Of a stretch of DNA of 64,000 bases, positions 1-9,113 are shown one piece after another; positions within the stretch are counted from its first letter, which is position 1, and the number at the start of each line of letters is the position of its first letter. The translations under genes and the position numbers were made by a program. This DNA comes from Cognatundibacterium rivi. Its GTDB lineage: Bacteria > Pseudomonadota > Gammaproteobacteria > Burkholderiales > Burkholderiaceae_D. Location: the NCBI RefSeq assembly GCF_018139565.1, contig NZ_JAGSPK010000001.1, forward strand, positions 558,001 through 622,000, given 5' to 3'. Under the pieces are notes generated by a model. The model made no database searches. It was not told where the DNA came from and saw nothing but the letters and a program-made list of their open reading frames with translations.

Positions 1-263
1 AAGGTAAGCGCGGTCAGGTGCAGTCATGCATCGATAGTGATTACGTTGTTGTTGCTGGTATTAATGTCGCTAAAAAAGCGGTTAAGCCAAACCCAATGAC
101 TGGCGCAGTTGGTGGCATCGTTGATAAATTGATGCCGATTCATGTTTCCAATGTGGCGTTGTTCAATGCTGCATCTGGCAAAGCAGACCGTGTAGGCTTC
201 AAGGTAGTGGATGGTAAAAAAGTCCGTATCTACAAGTCGACTGGCGAAGTTGTGAAGGCATAA
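1..263 (+). CDS. rplX: 50S ribosomal protein L24, C-terminal part (cut by window edge)
   Basis: The reading frame is open from the left edge (first full codon at base 3) to TAA at 261-263, giving about 86 residues. The start lies outside the window. The visible N-terminal stretch GKRGQVQS is the end of the KOW motif, and HVSNVALFN is typical of bacterial L24. L24 binds the 5' domain of 23S rRNA and starts assembly of the large subunit. It is followed after 4 bases by rplE, the usual spc operon order. An in-frame GTG at 18 is inside the gene and is not the start. Confidence 0.95.
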   Translation, partial: GKRGQVQSCIDSDYVVVAGINVAKKAVKPNPMTGAVGGIVDKLMPIHVSNVALFNAASGKADRVGFKVVDGKKVRIYKSTGEVVKA

Positions 264-267
264 CGTC

Positions 268-807
268 ATGGCCCGTCTACAAGCATTATATAAAGAAAAA
301 ATCGTCGGTGAATTGACTGAAAAGTACGCTTATAAGTCAAGCATGGAAGTTCCGCGTATCTTGAAAATCACCCTGAACATGGGTTTGTCTGAAGCAGTTG
401 CAGATAAAAAGATTATCGAGCATGCAGTTGGTGACTTGACGAAAATCGCCGGCCAAAAGCCAGTTGTGACCAAAGCTCGTAAAGCGATCGCAGGTTTTAA
501 AATCCGTGAAGGTTATCCAATCGGCTGTATGGTTACTTTGCGTGGCGCTCAGATGTATGAATTCCTGGATCGTTTCATTACCGTGGCTTTGCCTCGCGTA
601 CGTGACTTCCGTGGTGTTTCTGGTCGTGCGTTTGATGGTCGTGGTAACTACAATATCGGCGTCAAGGAACAAATTATTTTCCCTGAAATCGAGTACGACA
701 AGATCGACGCATTGCGTGGTATGAATATCAGCATCACGACAACCGCAAAGACCGACGAAGAAGCGAAAGCACTCCTCGCCGCATTTAAATTTCCGTTCAG
801 AAACTGA
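268..807 (+). CDS. rplE: 50S ribosomal protein L5
   Basis: This 179-residue protein has the usual length for bacterial L5. L5 binds 5S rRNA in the central protuberance and contacts the P-site tRNA. Family features seen are [15 protein letters not shown] near residue 30, the loop [12 protein letters not shown], and the C-terminal [10 protein letters not shown]...AFKFPFRN. The ATG at 268 is 4 bases after the rplX stop. rpsN follows after 7 bases, so it is cotranscribed in the spc operon. Confidence 0.98.
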   Translation: MARLQALYKEKIVGELTEKYAYKSSMEVPRILKITLNMGLSEAVADKKIIEHAVGDLTKIAGQKPVVTKARKAIAGFKIREGYPIGCMVTLRGAQMYEFLDRFITVALPRVRDFRGVSGRAFDGRGNYNIGVKEQIIFPEIEYDKIDALRGMNISITTTAKTDEEAKALLAAFKFPFRN

Positions 808-814
808 GGTCGCC

Positions 815-1120
815 ATGGCAAAACTGGCACTGATTAATCGTGAGCAAAAGCGTGCAGACTTGGTGAAGAAATTCGCTGGCAAGCGCGCCGAATTGAAGGC
901 CATCGTTGATGACCAATCAAAAACTGAAGAAGAGCGTTATGTTGCTCGTCTGAAGTTGCAGGCTTTGCCACGTAATTCTAATCCGACACGTCAGCGTAAT
1001 CGTTGCGCTTTGACAGGTCGTCCGCGTGGCACATTCCGTAAATTCGGTTTGGGCCGTATTAAACTCCGTGAAGTCGCCATGCGTGGTGAAATCCCGGGTA
1101 TGACTAAAGCCAGCTGGTAA
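815..1120 (+). CDS. rpsN: 30S ribosomal protein S14
   Basis: This is a 101-residue S14 of the long, zinc-free type. The region that carries two CxxC pairs in the zinc-binding paralogue has only a single cysteine here ([11 protein letters not shown]). S14 sits in the head of the small subunit beside S3 and S10. The C-terminus [17 protein letters not shown] is characteristic. The AGGTCGCC before the ATG at 815 gives only a weak ribosome binding site, and the gene is closely packed between rplE and rpsH. Confidence 0.98.
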   Translation: MAKLALINREQKRADLVKKFAGKRAELKAIVDDQSKTEEERYVARLKLQALPRNSNPTRQRNRCALTGRPRGTFRKFGLGRIKLREVAMRGEIPGMTKASW

Positions 1121-1134
1121 TAGGAGAATAAGCA

Positions 1135-1530
1135 ATGAGTATGAGCGATCCTATCGCCGATATGCTGACCCGCATTCGTAACGCACAAGTTGTTCAAAAA
1201 ACTGTTGTTGCGATGCCGTCCTCTAAAGTAAAGATTGCAATTGCAAACGTACTTAAAGACGAAGGTTACATTGAAGATTTCGCAGTTTTAGAAACTGCAG
1301 GGAAGTCCGAATTAAAAATCGGCTTGAAATATTATGCAGGACGTCCAGTTATTGAACGTTTGGAACGTGTTTCACGTCCAGGTCTTCGTATTTACAAAGG
1401 TAAAGACGAGATTCCAAATGTGATGAACGGTTTGGGTGTAGCGATTGTTTCTACACCAAAAGGCGTCATGACTGACCGCAAAGCGCGCGCAACCGGTGTC
1501 GGTGGCGAAGTAATTTGCTACGTCGCCTAA
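1135..1530 (+). CDS. rpsH: 30S ribosomal protein S8
   Basis: The 131-residue protein begins [18 protein letters not shown] and ends [11 protein letters not shown], both signatures of S8. S8 binds the central domain of 16S rRNA. In enteric bacteria it represses spc operon translation by binding near rplE, but no such mRNA site was identified here. A TAGGAGAATAAGCA ribosome binding site precedes the ATG at 1135. A second ATG two codons later is a possible alternative start. Confidence 0.98.
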   Translation: MSMSDPIADMLTRIRNAQVVQKTVVAMPSSKVKIAIANVLKDEGYIEDFAVLETAGKSELKIGLKYYAGRPVIERLERVSRPGLRIYKGKDEIPNVMNGLGVAIVSTPKGVMTDRKARATGVGGEVICYVA

Positions 1531-1540
1531 GGAGTGAAAG

Positions 1541-2074
1541 ATGTCTCGAGTAGGTAAGATGCCAATCGCTTTGCCGGCCGGTGCAGAAGTTGCAATTTCA
1601 GCAGAGCAGATTACAGTAAAAGGTCCTATGGGCGTGCAGACACAAAGCCTCAACGGCTTAGTGAAAGTTGCGAACGACAACGGCACTTTGAGTTTTTCAC
1701 CAGCCAATGATGGCCGTGAAGCTAATGCAATGACTGGTACTTTACGTGCCTTGGTCAATAACATGGTTACCGGTGTTACTAAAGGCTTTGAAAGAAAACT
1801 CACTTTGGTCGGCGTTGGTTACAAAGCGCAAGCTCAAGGTGATAAGTTGAATTTGTCTTTAGGTTTTTCACATCCAGTTGTACATCAAATGCCAGAAGGT
1901 ATTTCTTGTGCTACGCCAACTCCTACTGAAATCCTGATTAAAGGTGTTAATAAGCAGGTAGTAGGTCAGGTGGCAGCTGAAGTCCGTGCATACCGCAGCC
2001 CAGAGCCTTATAAAGGCAAGGGTGTCCGTTATGCGGACGAAGTGGTTGTGATTAAAGAAACCAAGAAGAAGTAA
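1541..2074 (+). CDS. rplF: 50S ribosomal protein L6
   Basis: At 177 residues this is the usual length for L6. It starts [14 protein letters not shown], and the second repeat of the fold ends in the conserved [19 protein letters not shown] motif. L6 sits near the factor-binding site at the base of the L7/L12 stalk and binds 23S rRNA. The start at 1541 has AAGGAG seven bases upstream. It is cotranscribed with rpsH (10-base gap) and rplR (12-base gap). Confidence 0.98.
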   Translation: MSRVGKMPIALPAGAEVAISAEQITVKGPMGVQTQSLNGLVKVANDNGTLSFSPANDGREANAMTGTLRALVNNMVTGVTKGFERKLTLVGVGYKAQAQGDKLNLSLGFSHPVVHQMPEGISCATPTPTEILIKGVNKQVVGQVAAEVRAYRSPEPYKGKGVRYADEVVVIKETKKK

Positions 2075-2086
2075 TAGGGGTTGACG

Positions 2087-2449
2087 ATGGACAAGAAACA
2101 ATCACGTCTGCGCCGCGCACGTCAAACCCGTGCCAAGATCGCAGAACTCAAAGTGAACCGCCTGGCCGTGCATCGCACCAACCTGCACATCTACGCGAAC
2201 ATTATTGGCCCAGATGCCAAAGTGTTGGCGTCAGCTTCCACCGTAGAGGCGGAAGTACGTGCAGAATTGGCTGGCAAGTCCGGAGCTGGTGGCAACACCA
2301 CAGCCGCGACTTTGATCGGCAAGCGTGTAGCAGAGAAGGCAATCAAAGCAGGGGTTACCGAAGTTGCGTTTGACCGCTCCGGTTTCCGTTACCATGGCCG
2401 CATCAAGGCGCTTGCAGAAGCTGCCCGTGAAGCTGGCCTGAAGTTCTAA
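2087..2449 (+). CDS. rplR: 50S ribosomal protein L18
   Basis: The 120-residue L18 starts [17 protein letters not shown], the basic tail that binds 5S rRNA together with L5 and L25. The fold is recognisable from [13 protein letters not shown] and the C-terminal [26 protein letters not shown]. The frame is open two codons further upstream to a TTG at 2081, but ATG 2087 has TAGGGG at a suitable distance and matches the family start. Confidence 0.97.
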   Translation: MDKKQSRLRRARQTRAKIAELKVNRLAVHRTNLHIYANIIGPDAKVLASASTVEAEVRAELAGKSGAGGNTTAATLIGKRVAEKAIKAGVTEVAFDRSGFRYHGRIKALAEAAREAGLKF

Positions 2450-2461
2450 GGAAAATTTGTC

Positions 2462-2980
2462 ATGGCAAAAATGCAAGCAAAAACAGCAGCCGACAAGCCG
2501 GATGATGGCATGCGCGAAAAAATGATCGCGATCAACCGTGTAACCAAAGTGGTTAAGGGTGGTCGTATCATGGGCTTCGCTGCATTGACAGTTGTAGGCG
2601 ACGGCGATGGCCGTATCGGTATGGGTAAAGGAAAGTCGAAAGAAGTTCCTGTTGCCGTACAAAAAGCGATGGAAGAAGCACGTCGTAAGATGATCAAAGT
2701 GACTTTGAAAAACGGTACTTTGCAGCACACCGTTACTGGTAAGCACGGCGCGTCTTCCGTCATGATTTCTCCTGCAAAAGAAGGTACTGGCGTTATTGCC
2801 GGTGGTCCAATGCGCGCGATTTTTGAAGTAATGGGTATTGTTAACGTTGTTGCTAAATCCAATGGCTCAACAAATCCTTACAACATGGTTCGTGCAACTT
2901 TGAATGGTCTGGCTAAGATGAGTACTCCATCTGAAATCGCTGCAAAGCGTGGCAAGACCGTTGAAGAAATCCTCGGTTAA
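2462..2980 (+). CDS. rpsE: 30S ribosomal protein S5
   Basis: This 172-residue S5 has an extended N-terminus ([15 protein letters not shown]) compared with the enteric protein. The double-stranded RNA-binding domain contains [20 protein letters not shown] and [21 protein letters not shown]. The C-terminal domain has [21 protein letters not shown]5 lies at the mRNA entry and decoding region and contributes to accuracy. AAGGAAAATTTGTC precedes the ATG, and rpmD follows after 10 bases. Confidence 0.98.
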   Translation: MAKMQAKTAADKPDDGMREKMIAINRVTKVVKGGRIMGFAALTVVGDGDGRIGMGKGKSKEVPVAVQKAMEEARRKMIKVTLKNGTLQHTVTGKHGASSVMISPAKEGTGVIAGGPMRAIFEVMGIVNVVAKSNGSTNPYNMVRATLNGLAKMSTPSEIAAKRGKTVEEILG

Positions 2981-2990
2981 GGAGAGCGCG

Positions 2991-3170
2991 ATGACTAAGA
3001 CAGTAAAAGTGCAATTGGTCAAAGGTCTGATCGGCACACGCCAGGATCACCGTGCTACCGTACGTGGTCTGGGTTTGCGTCGTGTTAATTCAGTTTCTGA
3101 ATTGCAAGACACGCCAGCAGTACGCGGCATGATCAATAAAGTCTCGTATCTTGTGAAGGTTGTAGCGTAA
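2991..3170 (+). CDS. rpmD: 50S ribosomal protein L30
   Basis: This 59-residue protein starts [15 protein letters not shown] and contains [22 protein letters not shown], the L30 signature. The frame is open further upstream, to 2949 inside rpsE. The ATG at 2991, preceded by TAAGGAGAGCGCG, gives the standard family length and is the start. L30 is a small structural protein of the large subunit, encoded between rpsE and rplO as usual. Confidence 0.97.
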   Translation: MTKTVKVQLVKGLIGTRQDHRATVRGLGLRRVNSVSELQDTPAVRGMINKVSYLVKVVA

Positions 3171-3198
3171 GTCGTCAGACTTATGTTCGGAGCAAATT

Positions 3199-3630
3199 AT
3201 GGAATTGAATAACATACAACCTGCTGATGGCGCTAAACACTACAAACGTCGTGTTGGTCGCGGTATCGGCTCAGGTTTGGGTAAGACAGCGGGTCGCGGC
3301 CATAAAGGTCAAAAATCTCGTTCCGGCGGCTTTCATAAAGTCGGTTTCGAAGGCGGTCAGATGCCTTTGCAACGTCGCTTGCCAAAACGTGGTTTTAAAT
3401 CACTGGCAACACCGTACAAAGCAGAAGTTCGTCTGACAGACTTGGAAAATTTGCCAGTCACTGAAATTGACATCCTTGCTTTAAAGCAAGCTGGTGTTGT
3501 TTCTGAGCTCGCACGTGTAGTTCGTGTGATCTTGTCTGGTGCGATTACTAAGAAAGTAACTTTGAACGGCTTGATCGTCACTAAAGGCGCTAAAGCTGCA
3601 ATCGAAGCTGCTGGCGGTACGATCGCTTAA
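3199..3630 (+). CDS. rplO: 50S ribosomal protein L15
   Basis: The 143-residue L15 begins [24 protein letters not shown]. Its glycine- and arginine-rich N-terminal extension ([16 protein letters not shown]) threads into 23S rRNA, and [18 protein letters not shown] is the family signature. L15 is a late-assembling large-subunit protein. A CGGAGCAAATT ribosome binding site precedes the ATG. secY starts 25 bases after the stop, the universal rplO-secY pairing. Confidence 0.98.
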   Translation: MELNNIQPADGAKHYKRRVGRGIGSGLGKTAGRGHKGQKSRSGGFHKVGFEGGQMPLQRRLPKRGFKSLATPYKAEVRLTDLENLPVTEIDILALKQAGVVSELARVVRVILSGAITKKVTLNGLIVTKGAKAAIEAAGGTIA

Positions 3631-3655
3631 TTCACTGCAGACACCGGAGCAATAA

Positions 3656-4993
3656 TTGGCAACATCTCCACAACAAGCTAAAAGTGCAGCAAGCGGATTT
3701 CCATGGGGACGACTCTGGTTCCTGCTTGCAGCACTGGTTGTCTACCGGATTGGTGCTCATGTACCTGTTCCTGGTATAGATCCAACTGCATTGGCAGATC
3801 TGTTTAAGCAAAACCAAGGCGGTATCTTGGGGATGTTTAACATGTTCTCCGGTGGTGCATTATCACGGTTCACCGTGTTTGCACTCGGCATCATGCCGTA
3901 TATCTCGGCATCGATCATCATGCAACTGATGTCTATCGTTTCTCCGCAACTGGAAGCACTGAAAAAAGAAGGTGAATCCGGTCGCAGAAAAATAACTCAG
4001 TACACACGTTATGGAACTTTGTTACTGGCGACAGTACAGGCATATTTCATCGCGTTTGGTCTGGAGGCGCAACCAGGGCTCGTTATTGATCCTGGCCTTG
4101 CTTTCAGATTCACTACTGTAGTGTCATTGGTGACAGGTACGATGTTTTTGATGTGGCTGGGCGAACAAATCACTGAGCGCGGTTTAGGTAACGGTATTTC
4201 TATCATTATCTTTGCTGGTATTGCTGCTGGTTTGCCAGGTGCCTTGGTAAGTTTGTTTGAGTTGGTTCGCACTGGATCTATGCATCCTGCGTCAGTATTG
4301 TTGATCTGTGTTATCGCGGTGGCTGTGACGTTTCTGGTGGTATTTGTGGAACGTGGTCAACGTAAGATTCTGGTTAATTATGCGAAGCGTCAGGTCGGTA
4401 ATAAAGTGTATGGCGGGCAAAGCAGTCATTTGCCGCTGAAGTTGAATATGGCTGGTGTCATTCCTCCTATTTTCGCTTCATCGATCATTTTATTCCCAGC
4501 GACGATTACCAGCTGGTTCACCAAAGGTGCAGATTCTTCAACGAGTGGGTTTATCACCTTCTTGAAAGATCTGGCTGCATCAATGGCACCAGGTGAACCG
4601 ATTCATGCGTTGTTGTACGCTGCTGCGATTATTTTCTTTTGCTTCTTTTATACCGCTCTGGTATTCAACAGCAAAGAAACAGCTGATAATTTGAAGAAGA
4701 GTGGAGCGTTTGTTCCTGGTATCCGTCCAGGTGATCAGACTGCCCGCTATATCGACAAAATTTTGATGCGATTGACGTTGGCTGGTGCGGTTTATATCAC
4801 GCTGGTCTGTTTGTTACCTGAATTTTTGATTGCCAAATGGAAAGTTCCTTTCTATTTCGGTGGTACATCCCTGCTGATTATCGTGGTGGTGACCATGGAT
4901 TTTATGGCTCAGGTACAAAACTATGTCATGTCGCAGCAATACGAGTCGCTGCTTCGTAAAGCAAATTTCAAGGGCGGGATTCCTTCGCGGTAA
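3656..4993 (+). CDS. secY: Preprotein translocase subunit SecY
   Basis: This 445-residue integral membrane protein is the pore of the SecYEG translocon, which exports unfolded proteins and inserts membrane proteins. Ten hydrophobic segments can be followed. Signatures include [14 protein letters not shown] near residue 30, [33 protein letters not shown], and the C-terminal [12 protein letters not shown]. The start is a TTG at 3656 with CCGGAG eight bases upstream. No ATG fits the family N-terminus, so a non-standard start is likely. Confidence 0.97.
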   Translation: MATSPQQAKSAASGFPWGRLWFLLAALVVYRIGAHVPVPGIDPTALADLFKQNQGGILGMFNMFSGGALSRFTVFALGIMPYISASIIMQLMSIVSPQLEALKKEGESGRRKITQYTRYGTLLLATVQAYFIAFGLEAQPGLVIDPGLAFRFTTVVSLVTGTMFLMWLGEQITERGLGNGISIIIFAGIAAGLPGALVSLFELVRTGSMHPASVLLICVIAVAVTFLVVFVERGQRKILVNYAKRQVGNKVYGGQSSHLPLKLNMAGVIPPIFASSIILFPATITSWFTKGADSSTSGFITFLKDLAASMAPGEPIHALLYAAAIIFFCFFYTALVFNSKETADNLKKSGAFVPGIRPGDQTARYIDKILMRLTLAGAVYITLVCLLPEFLIAKWKVPFYFGGTSLLIIVVVTMDFMAQVQNYVMSQQYESLLRKANFKGGIPSR

Positions 4994-5017
4994 TTTGCTG
5001 AAGGGACAGCAGATCGA

Positions 5018-5236
5018 ATGGCAAAAGACGACGTTATACAGATGCAGGGCGAGATTCTGGAGAATCTTCCGAATGCAACATTTAGAGTTAAGTTGGAAAA
5101 CGGGCATGTTGTACTAGGCCATATTTCCGGGAAGATGCGGATGAACTATATCCGTATTCTTCCAGGTGATAAGGTGACAGTGGAATTGACGCCTTATGAT
5201 TTGAGCCGGGCGCGAATAGTGTTCCGAACCAAGTAA
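5018..5236 (+). CDS. infA: Translation initiation factor IF-1
   Basis: This 72-residue OB-fold protein starts [29 protein letters not shown] and ends [11 protein letters not shown], as typical for IF-1. IF-1 occupies the ribosomal A site during initiation and assists IF-2 and IF-3. The gene sits between secY and rpmJ, a common arrangement in betaproteobacteria. AAGGGACAG precedes the ATG at 5018. Confidence 0.98.
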   Translation: MAKDDVIQMQGEILENLPNATFRVKLENGHVVLGHISGKMRMNYIRILPGDKVTVELTPYDLSRARIVFRTK

Positions 5237-5269
5237 ATTAAAAGTGAACAAGAAGGGAAGAGGGCAAAA

Positions 5270-5383
5270 ATGAAAGTTCTCGCATCAGTTAAGCGGATCT
5301 GCCGCAACTGCAAAATCATCAAGCGCAAAGGTGTTGTTCGTGTTATTTGCACAGAACCACGCCATAAACAGCGCCAAGGTTAA
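5270..5383 (+). CDS. rpmJ: 50S ribosomal protein L36
   Basis: This short gene encodes 37 residues, starting [21 protein letters not shown] and ending [11 protein letters not shown]. The four zinc ligands of the C+ form are present: the CxxC pair in CRNC and the C and H of CTEPRH. L36 is the smallest large-subunit protein and organises 23S rRNA near the peptidyl transferase centre. AGAAGGGAAGAGGG lies before the ATG. It is flanked by infA and rpsM as expected. Confidence 0.97.
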   Translation: MKVLASVKRICRNCKIIKRKGVVRVICTEPRHKQRQG

Positions 5384-5411
5384 TTTAACGTTATTGAACG
5401 AGGAATAACGA

Positions 5412-5777
5412 ATGGCACGTATCGCAGGGGTTAATATCCCAAATCATCAGCATACCGTAATCGGCTTAACAGCTATCTATGGTATTGGCCGTCCACGCTC
5501 ACAGAAAATCTGTGAAGCAACAGGTGTTTTGACCAATAAAAAGGTTAAAGATCTGGATGACAACGAACTCGAGAAGCTTCGCGACGAAATCGGTAAATTT
5601 ATCGTCGAGGGTGACTTGCGTCGTGAATTGTCCATGAACATCAAGCGCTTGATGGACTTGGGTTGCTATCGCGGCTTGCGTCATCGTAAAGGCTTGCCTT
5701 GCCGTGGCCAACGTACACGTACTAATGCACGTACACGTAAAGGTCCACGTAAAGCAGCTCAATCTTTGAAGAAATAA
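5412..5777 (+). CDS. rpsM: 30S ribosomal protein S13
   Basis: The 121-residue protein begins [26 protein letters not shown], with a helix-hairpin-helix-like segment, and ends in a basic tail ([18 protein letters not shown]) that contacts tRNA. S13 forms intersubunit bridges with L5 and the 23S rRNA. It is the first gene of the alpha operon part of the cluster. GAGGAATAACG precedes the ATG. Confidence 0.98.
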   Translation: MARIAGVNIPNHQHTVIGLTAIYGIGRPRSQKICEATGVLTNKKVKDLDDNELEKLRDEIGKFIVEGDLRRELSMNIKRLMDLGCYRGLRHRKGLPCRGQRTRTNARTRKGPRKAAQSLKK

Positions 5778-5808
5778 TCCAGGCTAGCCCGGATCCAAGG
5801 AAATCATT

Positions 5809-6213
5809 ATGGCAAAAGCACAAAACAACGCAGCAGCAGCACGTGCTCGTAAGAAAGTTAAAAAGAACGTTGCTGAAGGTATTGCACACGTTCACGCTTC
5901 TTTCAATAACACCATCATCACGATCACTGATCGTCAAGGCAATGCTCTTTCTTGGGCAACTGCTGGCGGTGCTGGTTTTAAAGGCTCACGTAAATCTACT
6001 CCGTTCGCAGCTCAGGTTGCAGCGGAAGCAGCAGGTAAAGTTGCTGTTGAATGCGGTATCAAAAATCTGGAAGTTCGCATCAAAGGCCCAGGCCCAGGTC
6101 GTGAATCTTCAGTACGCGCATTGAACAATCTCGGCATCAAGATTTCTTTGATCCAAGACGTAACTCCAGTGCCACACAACGGCTGCCGCCCTCCAAAGCG
6201 TCGTCGTATCTAA
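5809..6213 (+). CDS. rpsK: 30S ribosomal protein S11
   Basis: The 134-residue S11 carries [19 protein letters not shown] and a C-terminus ending [17 protein letters not shown], both highly conserved. It lines the platform of the small subunit near the E site. A short alanine/lysine-rich N-terminal extension ([19 protein letters not shown]) is normal in betaproteobacteria. The following gap of 196 bases before rpsD is long for this operon and holds a terminator-like hairpin. Confidence 0.98.
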   Translation: MAKAQNNAAAARARKKVKKNVAEGIAHVHASFNNTIITITDRQGNALSWATAGGAGFKGSRKSTPFAAQVAAEAAGKVAVECGIKNLEVRIKGPGPGRESSVRALNNLGIKISLIQDVTPVPHNGCRPPKRRRI

Positions 6214-6264
6214 GCAGTAGCATTTGCTGCTGGTGTTCTGACGGTTTTTCCGTTAGAATGCAAG

Positions 6265-6290
6265 CCCGCCATTTTGTTGGCGGGTTTTGT
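6265..6290 (+). terminator. Terminator-like hairpin between rpsK and rpsD
   Basis: A 6-bp perfect stem, CCCGCC (6265-6270) with GGCGGG (6279-6284) and an 8-base loop, is followed by TTTTGTG. It lies inside the alpha operon 51 bases after the rpsK stop. It is probably a partial terminator or attenuator, since rpsD, rpoA and rplQ continue in the same direction. Confidence 0.6.
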
Positions 6291-6409
6291 GTTGGGAATT
6301 TTATTTCAGGTATGAAGCGATTCGCTTTCGCCTTTAAGACCACTGTCTGATAGCAAGCAGATCAGACTAGCGCAGCTAAGTTCTGCGTCATTTATAAAAG
6401 GAAAATATT

Positions 6410-7033
6410 GTGGCACGTTATATCGGACCAAAAGCTAAGTTATCCCGTCGCGAAGGCACGGATCTGTTTCTGAAAAGCGCACGTCGCTCTTTAGATTCAA
6501 AATGCAAATTAGATGTAAAACCAGGTCAACACGGTGCTAAATCTGGCGCACGTACTTCTGACTTCGGTAATCAATTGCGCGAAAAGCAAAAAGTTAAACG
6601 TATGTACGGCGTTCTGGAACGTCAGTTCCGTCGCTACTTCGCTGAAGCTGATCGTCAAAAAGGCAACACCGGCGAAACACTGTTGAAGTTGCTGGAATCC
6701 CGTCTCGACAACGTTGCATATCGCATGGGCTTCGGTTCTACACGCGCTGAAGCACGTCAGTTGGTCAGCCACAAAGCATTCACAGTTAACGGTATCGTTG
6801 TCAACATCGCTTCTTACCAAGTTAAAGCTGGTGACGTTGTTGCTGTTCGTGAAAAAGCGAAAAAACAAGTTCGTATCGTTGAAGCTCTGTCGTTGGCTGA
6901 GCAATCCGGCATGCCTTCATGGGTAGCTGTTGATGCGAAGAAAATGGAAGGTACTTACAAGTCCATGCCAGATCGTAGCGATATCGCTCACGATGTCAAC
7001 GAATCCCTGATCGTTGAATTGTATTCTCGTTAA
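6410..7033 (+). CDS. rpsD: 30S ribosomal protein S4
   Basis: The 207-residue S4 starts [21 protein letters not shown] and includes the S4 RNA-binding domain ([34 protein letters not shown], about residues 95-130). S4 nucleates assembly of the 16S rRNA 5' domain. In enteric bacteria it is the translational repressor of the alpha operon. The start codon is GTG at 6410 with AAAAGGAAAATATT upstream. The 196-base leader and its hairpin could hold an S4-dependent control element, which is inference only. Confidence 0.98.
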   Translation: MARYIGPKAKLSRREGTDLFLKSARRSLDSKCKLDVKPGQHGAKSGARTSDFGNQLREKQKVKRMYGVLERQFRRYFAEADRQKGNTGETLLKLLESRLDNVAYRMGFGSTRAEARQLVSHKAFTVNGIVVNIASYQVKAGDVVAVREKAKKQVRIVEALSLAEQSGMPSWVAVDAKKMEGTYKSMPDRSDIAHDVNESLIVELYSR

Positions 7034-7046
7034 TTTTAGTTTCATC

Positions 7047-7080
7047 GCCTGCCTGTTTTACGACAGGCAGGCTTTTTCTT
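7047..7080 (+). terminator. Strong terminator-like hairpin between rpsD and rpoA
   Basis: A perfect 10-bp stem, GCCTGCCTGT (7047-7056) with ACAGGCAGGC (7063-7072) and a 6-base loop, is followed by TTTTTCTT. It has all features of a Rho-independent terminator yet lies between two alpha operon genes. Either rpoA has its own promoter or read-through is partial. Confidence 0.8.
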
Positions 7081-7135
7081 TAATGCCGTCAGCCTTATCG
7101 GTGTAACGAACCGAGGGTATTGAAAAGGACATTTC

Positions 7136-8113
7136 ATGCAAAACAATCTGTTGAAGCCACGTATTATCGATGTGGAAATGCTGGGTGCTGGTCACGCTAA
7201 AGTCGTGATGGAACCTTTTGAACGTGGCTATGGCCACACACTGGGCAATGCGCTGCGTCGCGTATTGTTGTCGACGATGGTTGGTTATGCACCAACTGAA
7301 GTAGTGATTGCTGGTGTTGTTCATGAGTATTCTTCCCTCGATGGCGTTCAAGAAGACGTCGTTGATATTCTGTTGAACTTGAAGGGTGTTGTATTCAAGT
7401 TGCACAATCGTGAAGAAGTGACACTGACATTGAAAAAAGATGGCGAAGGCGCAGTGTTAGCGTCCGACATCGAGTTGCCACATGATGTGGAACTGATCAA
7501 TCCAGACCACGTCATCGCGAATCTGACAGCCGGCGGTAAGCTGGACATGCAGATCAAAGTTGAAAAAGGCCGTGGCTATGTGCCAGGTAACGTTCGTCGT
7601 TTGTCTGAAGATGCAAACAAAACGATAGGCCGCATGATTCTGGATGCGTCGTTCTCTCCAGTGCGTCGTGTTTCTTATTCCGTTGAGTCCGCTCGTGTTG
7701 AACAGCGTACCGATCTGGATAAGCTGATCATTAATATTGAAACTAATGGCGTGATCACTCCAGAAGAAGCAATTCGTCAATCTGCCCGCGTGCTGGTTGA
7801 TCAATTGAATGTCTTCGCTGCTCTGGAAGGTACAGAAGCAGCTGCTGAAGCACCATCCCGTGCACCAGCGGTTGATCCGGTTCTGTTGCGTCCGGTCGAT
7901 GATCTGGAACTGACAGTACGTTCAGCAAACTGCCTGAAAGCAGAAAACATTTACTACATTGGTGATTTGATCCAACGTAGCGAAAATGAACTGTTAAAGA
8001 CACCAAACCTGGGGCGCAAGTCTTTGAACGAAATCAAAGAAGTGTTGGCTTCCCGTGGCTTGTCTTTGGGTATGAAGCTGGAAAACTGGCCACCTGCAGG
8101 ATTGGAAAAATAA
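7136..8113 (+). CDS. rpoA: DNA-directed RNA polymerase subunit alpha
   Basis: The 325-residue alpha subunit has an N-terminal dimerisation and assembly domain (about 1-235, with [21 protein letters not shown] near residue 30). An alanine/proline linker ([14 protein letters not shown]) leads to the C-terminal domain (about 248-325, with [22 protein letters not shown] and [13 protein letters not shown]) that contacts UP elements and activators. AAAAGGACATTTC precedes the ATG. Hairpins with T-runs lie on both sides, so rpoA may be transcribed partly on its own. Confidence 0.99.
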   Translation: MQNNLLKPRIIDVEMLGAGHAKVVMEPFERGYGHTLGNALRRVLLSTMVGYAPTEVVIAGVVHEYSSLDGVQEDVVDILLNLKGVVFKLHNREEVTLTLKKDGEGAVLASDIELPHDVELINPDHVIANLTAGGKLDMQIKVEKGRGYVPGNVRRLSEDANKTIGRMILDASFSPVRRVSYSVESARVEQRTDLDKLIINIETNGVITPEEAIRQSARVLVDQLNVFAALEGTEAAAEAPSRAPAVDPVLLRPVDDLELTVRSANCLKAENIYYIGDLIQRSENELLKTPNLGRKSLNEIKEVLASRGLSLGMKLENWPPAGLEK

Positions 8114-8122
8114 TTAGTCGGA

Positions 8123-8157
8123 ATGAACGGTTTTAAATAAAGCCGTTCATTTTTTTA
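8123..8157 (+). terminator. Terminator-like hairpin between rpoA and rplQ
   Basis: ATGAACGG (8123-8130) pairs with CCGTTCAT (8143-8150). The stem can be extended inward by T:A pairs around an AAAT loop. A TTTTTT run follows. It is the third such hairpin inside the rpsK-rplQ segment. Confidence 0.7.
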
Positions 8158-8235
8158 TCGTAGTAAAAATAATTACCGGCCCGCGACAATGTCTGTCGAT
8201 AGAAGAGCTGGCAATGAAATCTGAAAGGAAATACC

Positions 8236-8631
8236 ATGCGTCACCGTCACGGCTTACGTAAGCTGAATCGTACTTCATCCCACCGTCTGGCTATGTTGCG
8301 CAACATGACAGTATCCCTGTTGCGTCACGAAGCAATCAAAACAACATTGCCAAAAGCAAAAGAACTGCGCCGCGTTATCGAGCCGATTCTGACTTTGGGT
8401 AAAGTTGATACATTGGCTAACAAACGTCTGGCATTTTCCCGTCTGCGCGATCGCGAAATGGTTCTGAAACTGTTCGCGGAACTCGGCCCACGTTACGCAA
8501 ATCGTAACGGCGGCTACCTGCGTATTTTGAAAATGGGTTTCCGCGTTGGCGACAATGCTCCGATGGCTTATGTTGAATTGCTGGACCGTCCAGAAGTCAC
8601 TGATGTAGCAGATGCTCCAGTAGCAGAATAA
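8236..8631 (+). CDS. rplQ: 50S ribosomal protein L17
   Basis: The 131-residue protein starts [23 protein letters not shown] and includes [23 protein letters not shown], both L17 signatures. L17 lies near the polypeptide exit on the large subunit. The tail DVADAPVAE is a short acidic extension of the kind seen in related species. GAAAGGAAATACC precedes the ATG. It closes the ribosomal cluster and is followed by a strong terminator. Confidence 0.98.
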   Translation: MRHRHGLRKLNRTSSHRLAMLRNMTVSLLRHEAIKTTLPKAKELRRVIEPILTLGKVDTLANKRLAFSRLRDREMVLKLFAELGPRYANRNGGYLRILKMGFRVGDNAPMAYVELLDRPEVTDVADAPVAE

Positions 8632-8655
8632 TTTAAGAATAAATTTCTTAAATAA

Positions 8656-8685
8656 AAAGGCCCGGTTTATCCGGGCTTTTTTTTC
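8656..8685 (+). terminator. Rho-independent terminator of the alpha operon
   Basis: GCCCGG (8660-8665) pairs with CCGGGC (8671-8676), extended by A:T pairs, and a run of eight T follows. It ends the ribosomal protein cluster 25-50 bases after the rplQ stop. Confidence 0.88.
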
Positions 8686-8768
8686 TTCATTTGTGTGCTC
8701 GTTATTAACTCGTTTATATTGGGAACTCTTCAGCTTAGCTTGCTCGCGATCATCGTACTCTTGCTAAA

Positions 8769-9113
8769 ATGAGCGCTATGACGATAAATGACGAAAAAGT
8801 TTTACTGGTAATGACGAATTGTCCGGATAAGACCGTTGCGCTGACGATCGCCCAAAATATATTAGAAAATAATTTGGCCGCATGCGTGAACGTCATGCCC
8901 GAAATTATGTCTCTGTACACGTGGAATGGTCAGCAGGAAGTGACTACTGAAGTACCATTACACATCAAGACGACAAAACAAGCGTATCCAGATTTGCAGG
9001 CATTGATTCACTCAATGCACCCTTACCAAGTACCGGAAATTATTGCTATTCCCGTGGTCGATGGCTTACCTGCTTATCTGCAATGGGTACAAGAACAAAC
9101 AGGACTTCAATGA
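8769..9113 (+). CDS. cutA: Divalent cation tolerance protein CutA
   Basis: This small trimeric PII-like protein has 114 residues, or 111 if the ATG at 8778 is used. Visible signatures are LVMTNCPDKTVALTIAQNILENNLAACVNVMP and YTWNGQQEVTTEVPLHIKTT, followed by HPYQVPEIIAIPVVDG. CutA is linked to copper and other divalent metal tolerance in enteric bacteria, though its exact role is unclear. Its stop overlaps the dsbD start (ATGA at 9110-9113), so the two are translationally coupled. The pairing cutA-dsbD is common in proteobacteria. Confidence 0.93.
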   Translation: MSAMTINDEKVLLVMTNCPDKTVALTIAQNILENNLAACVNVMPEIMSLYTWNGQQEVTTEVPLHIKTTKQAYPDLQALIHSMHPYQVPEIIAIPVVDGLPAYLQWVQEQTGLQ

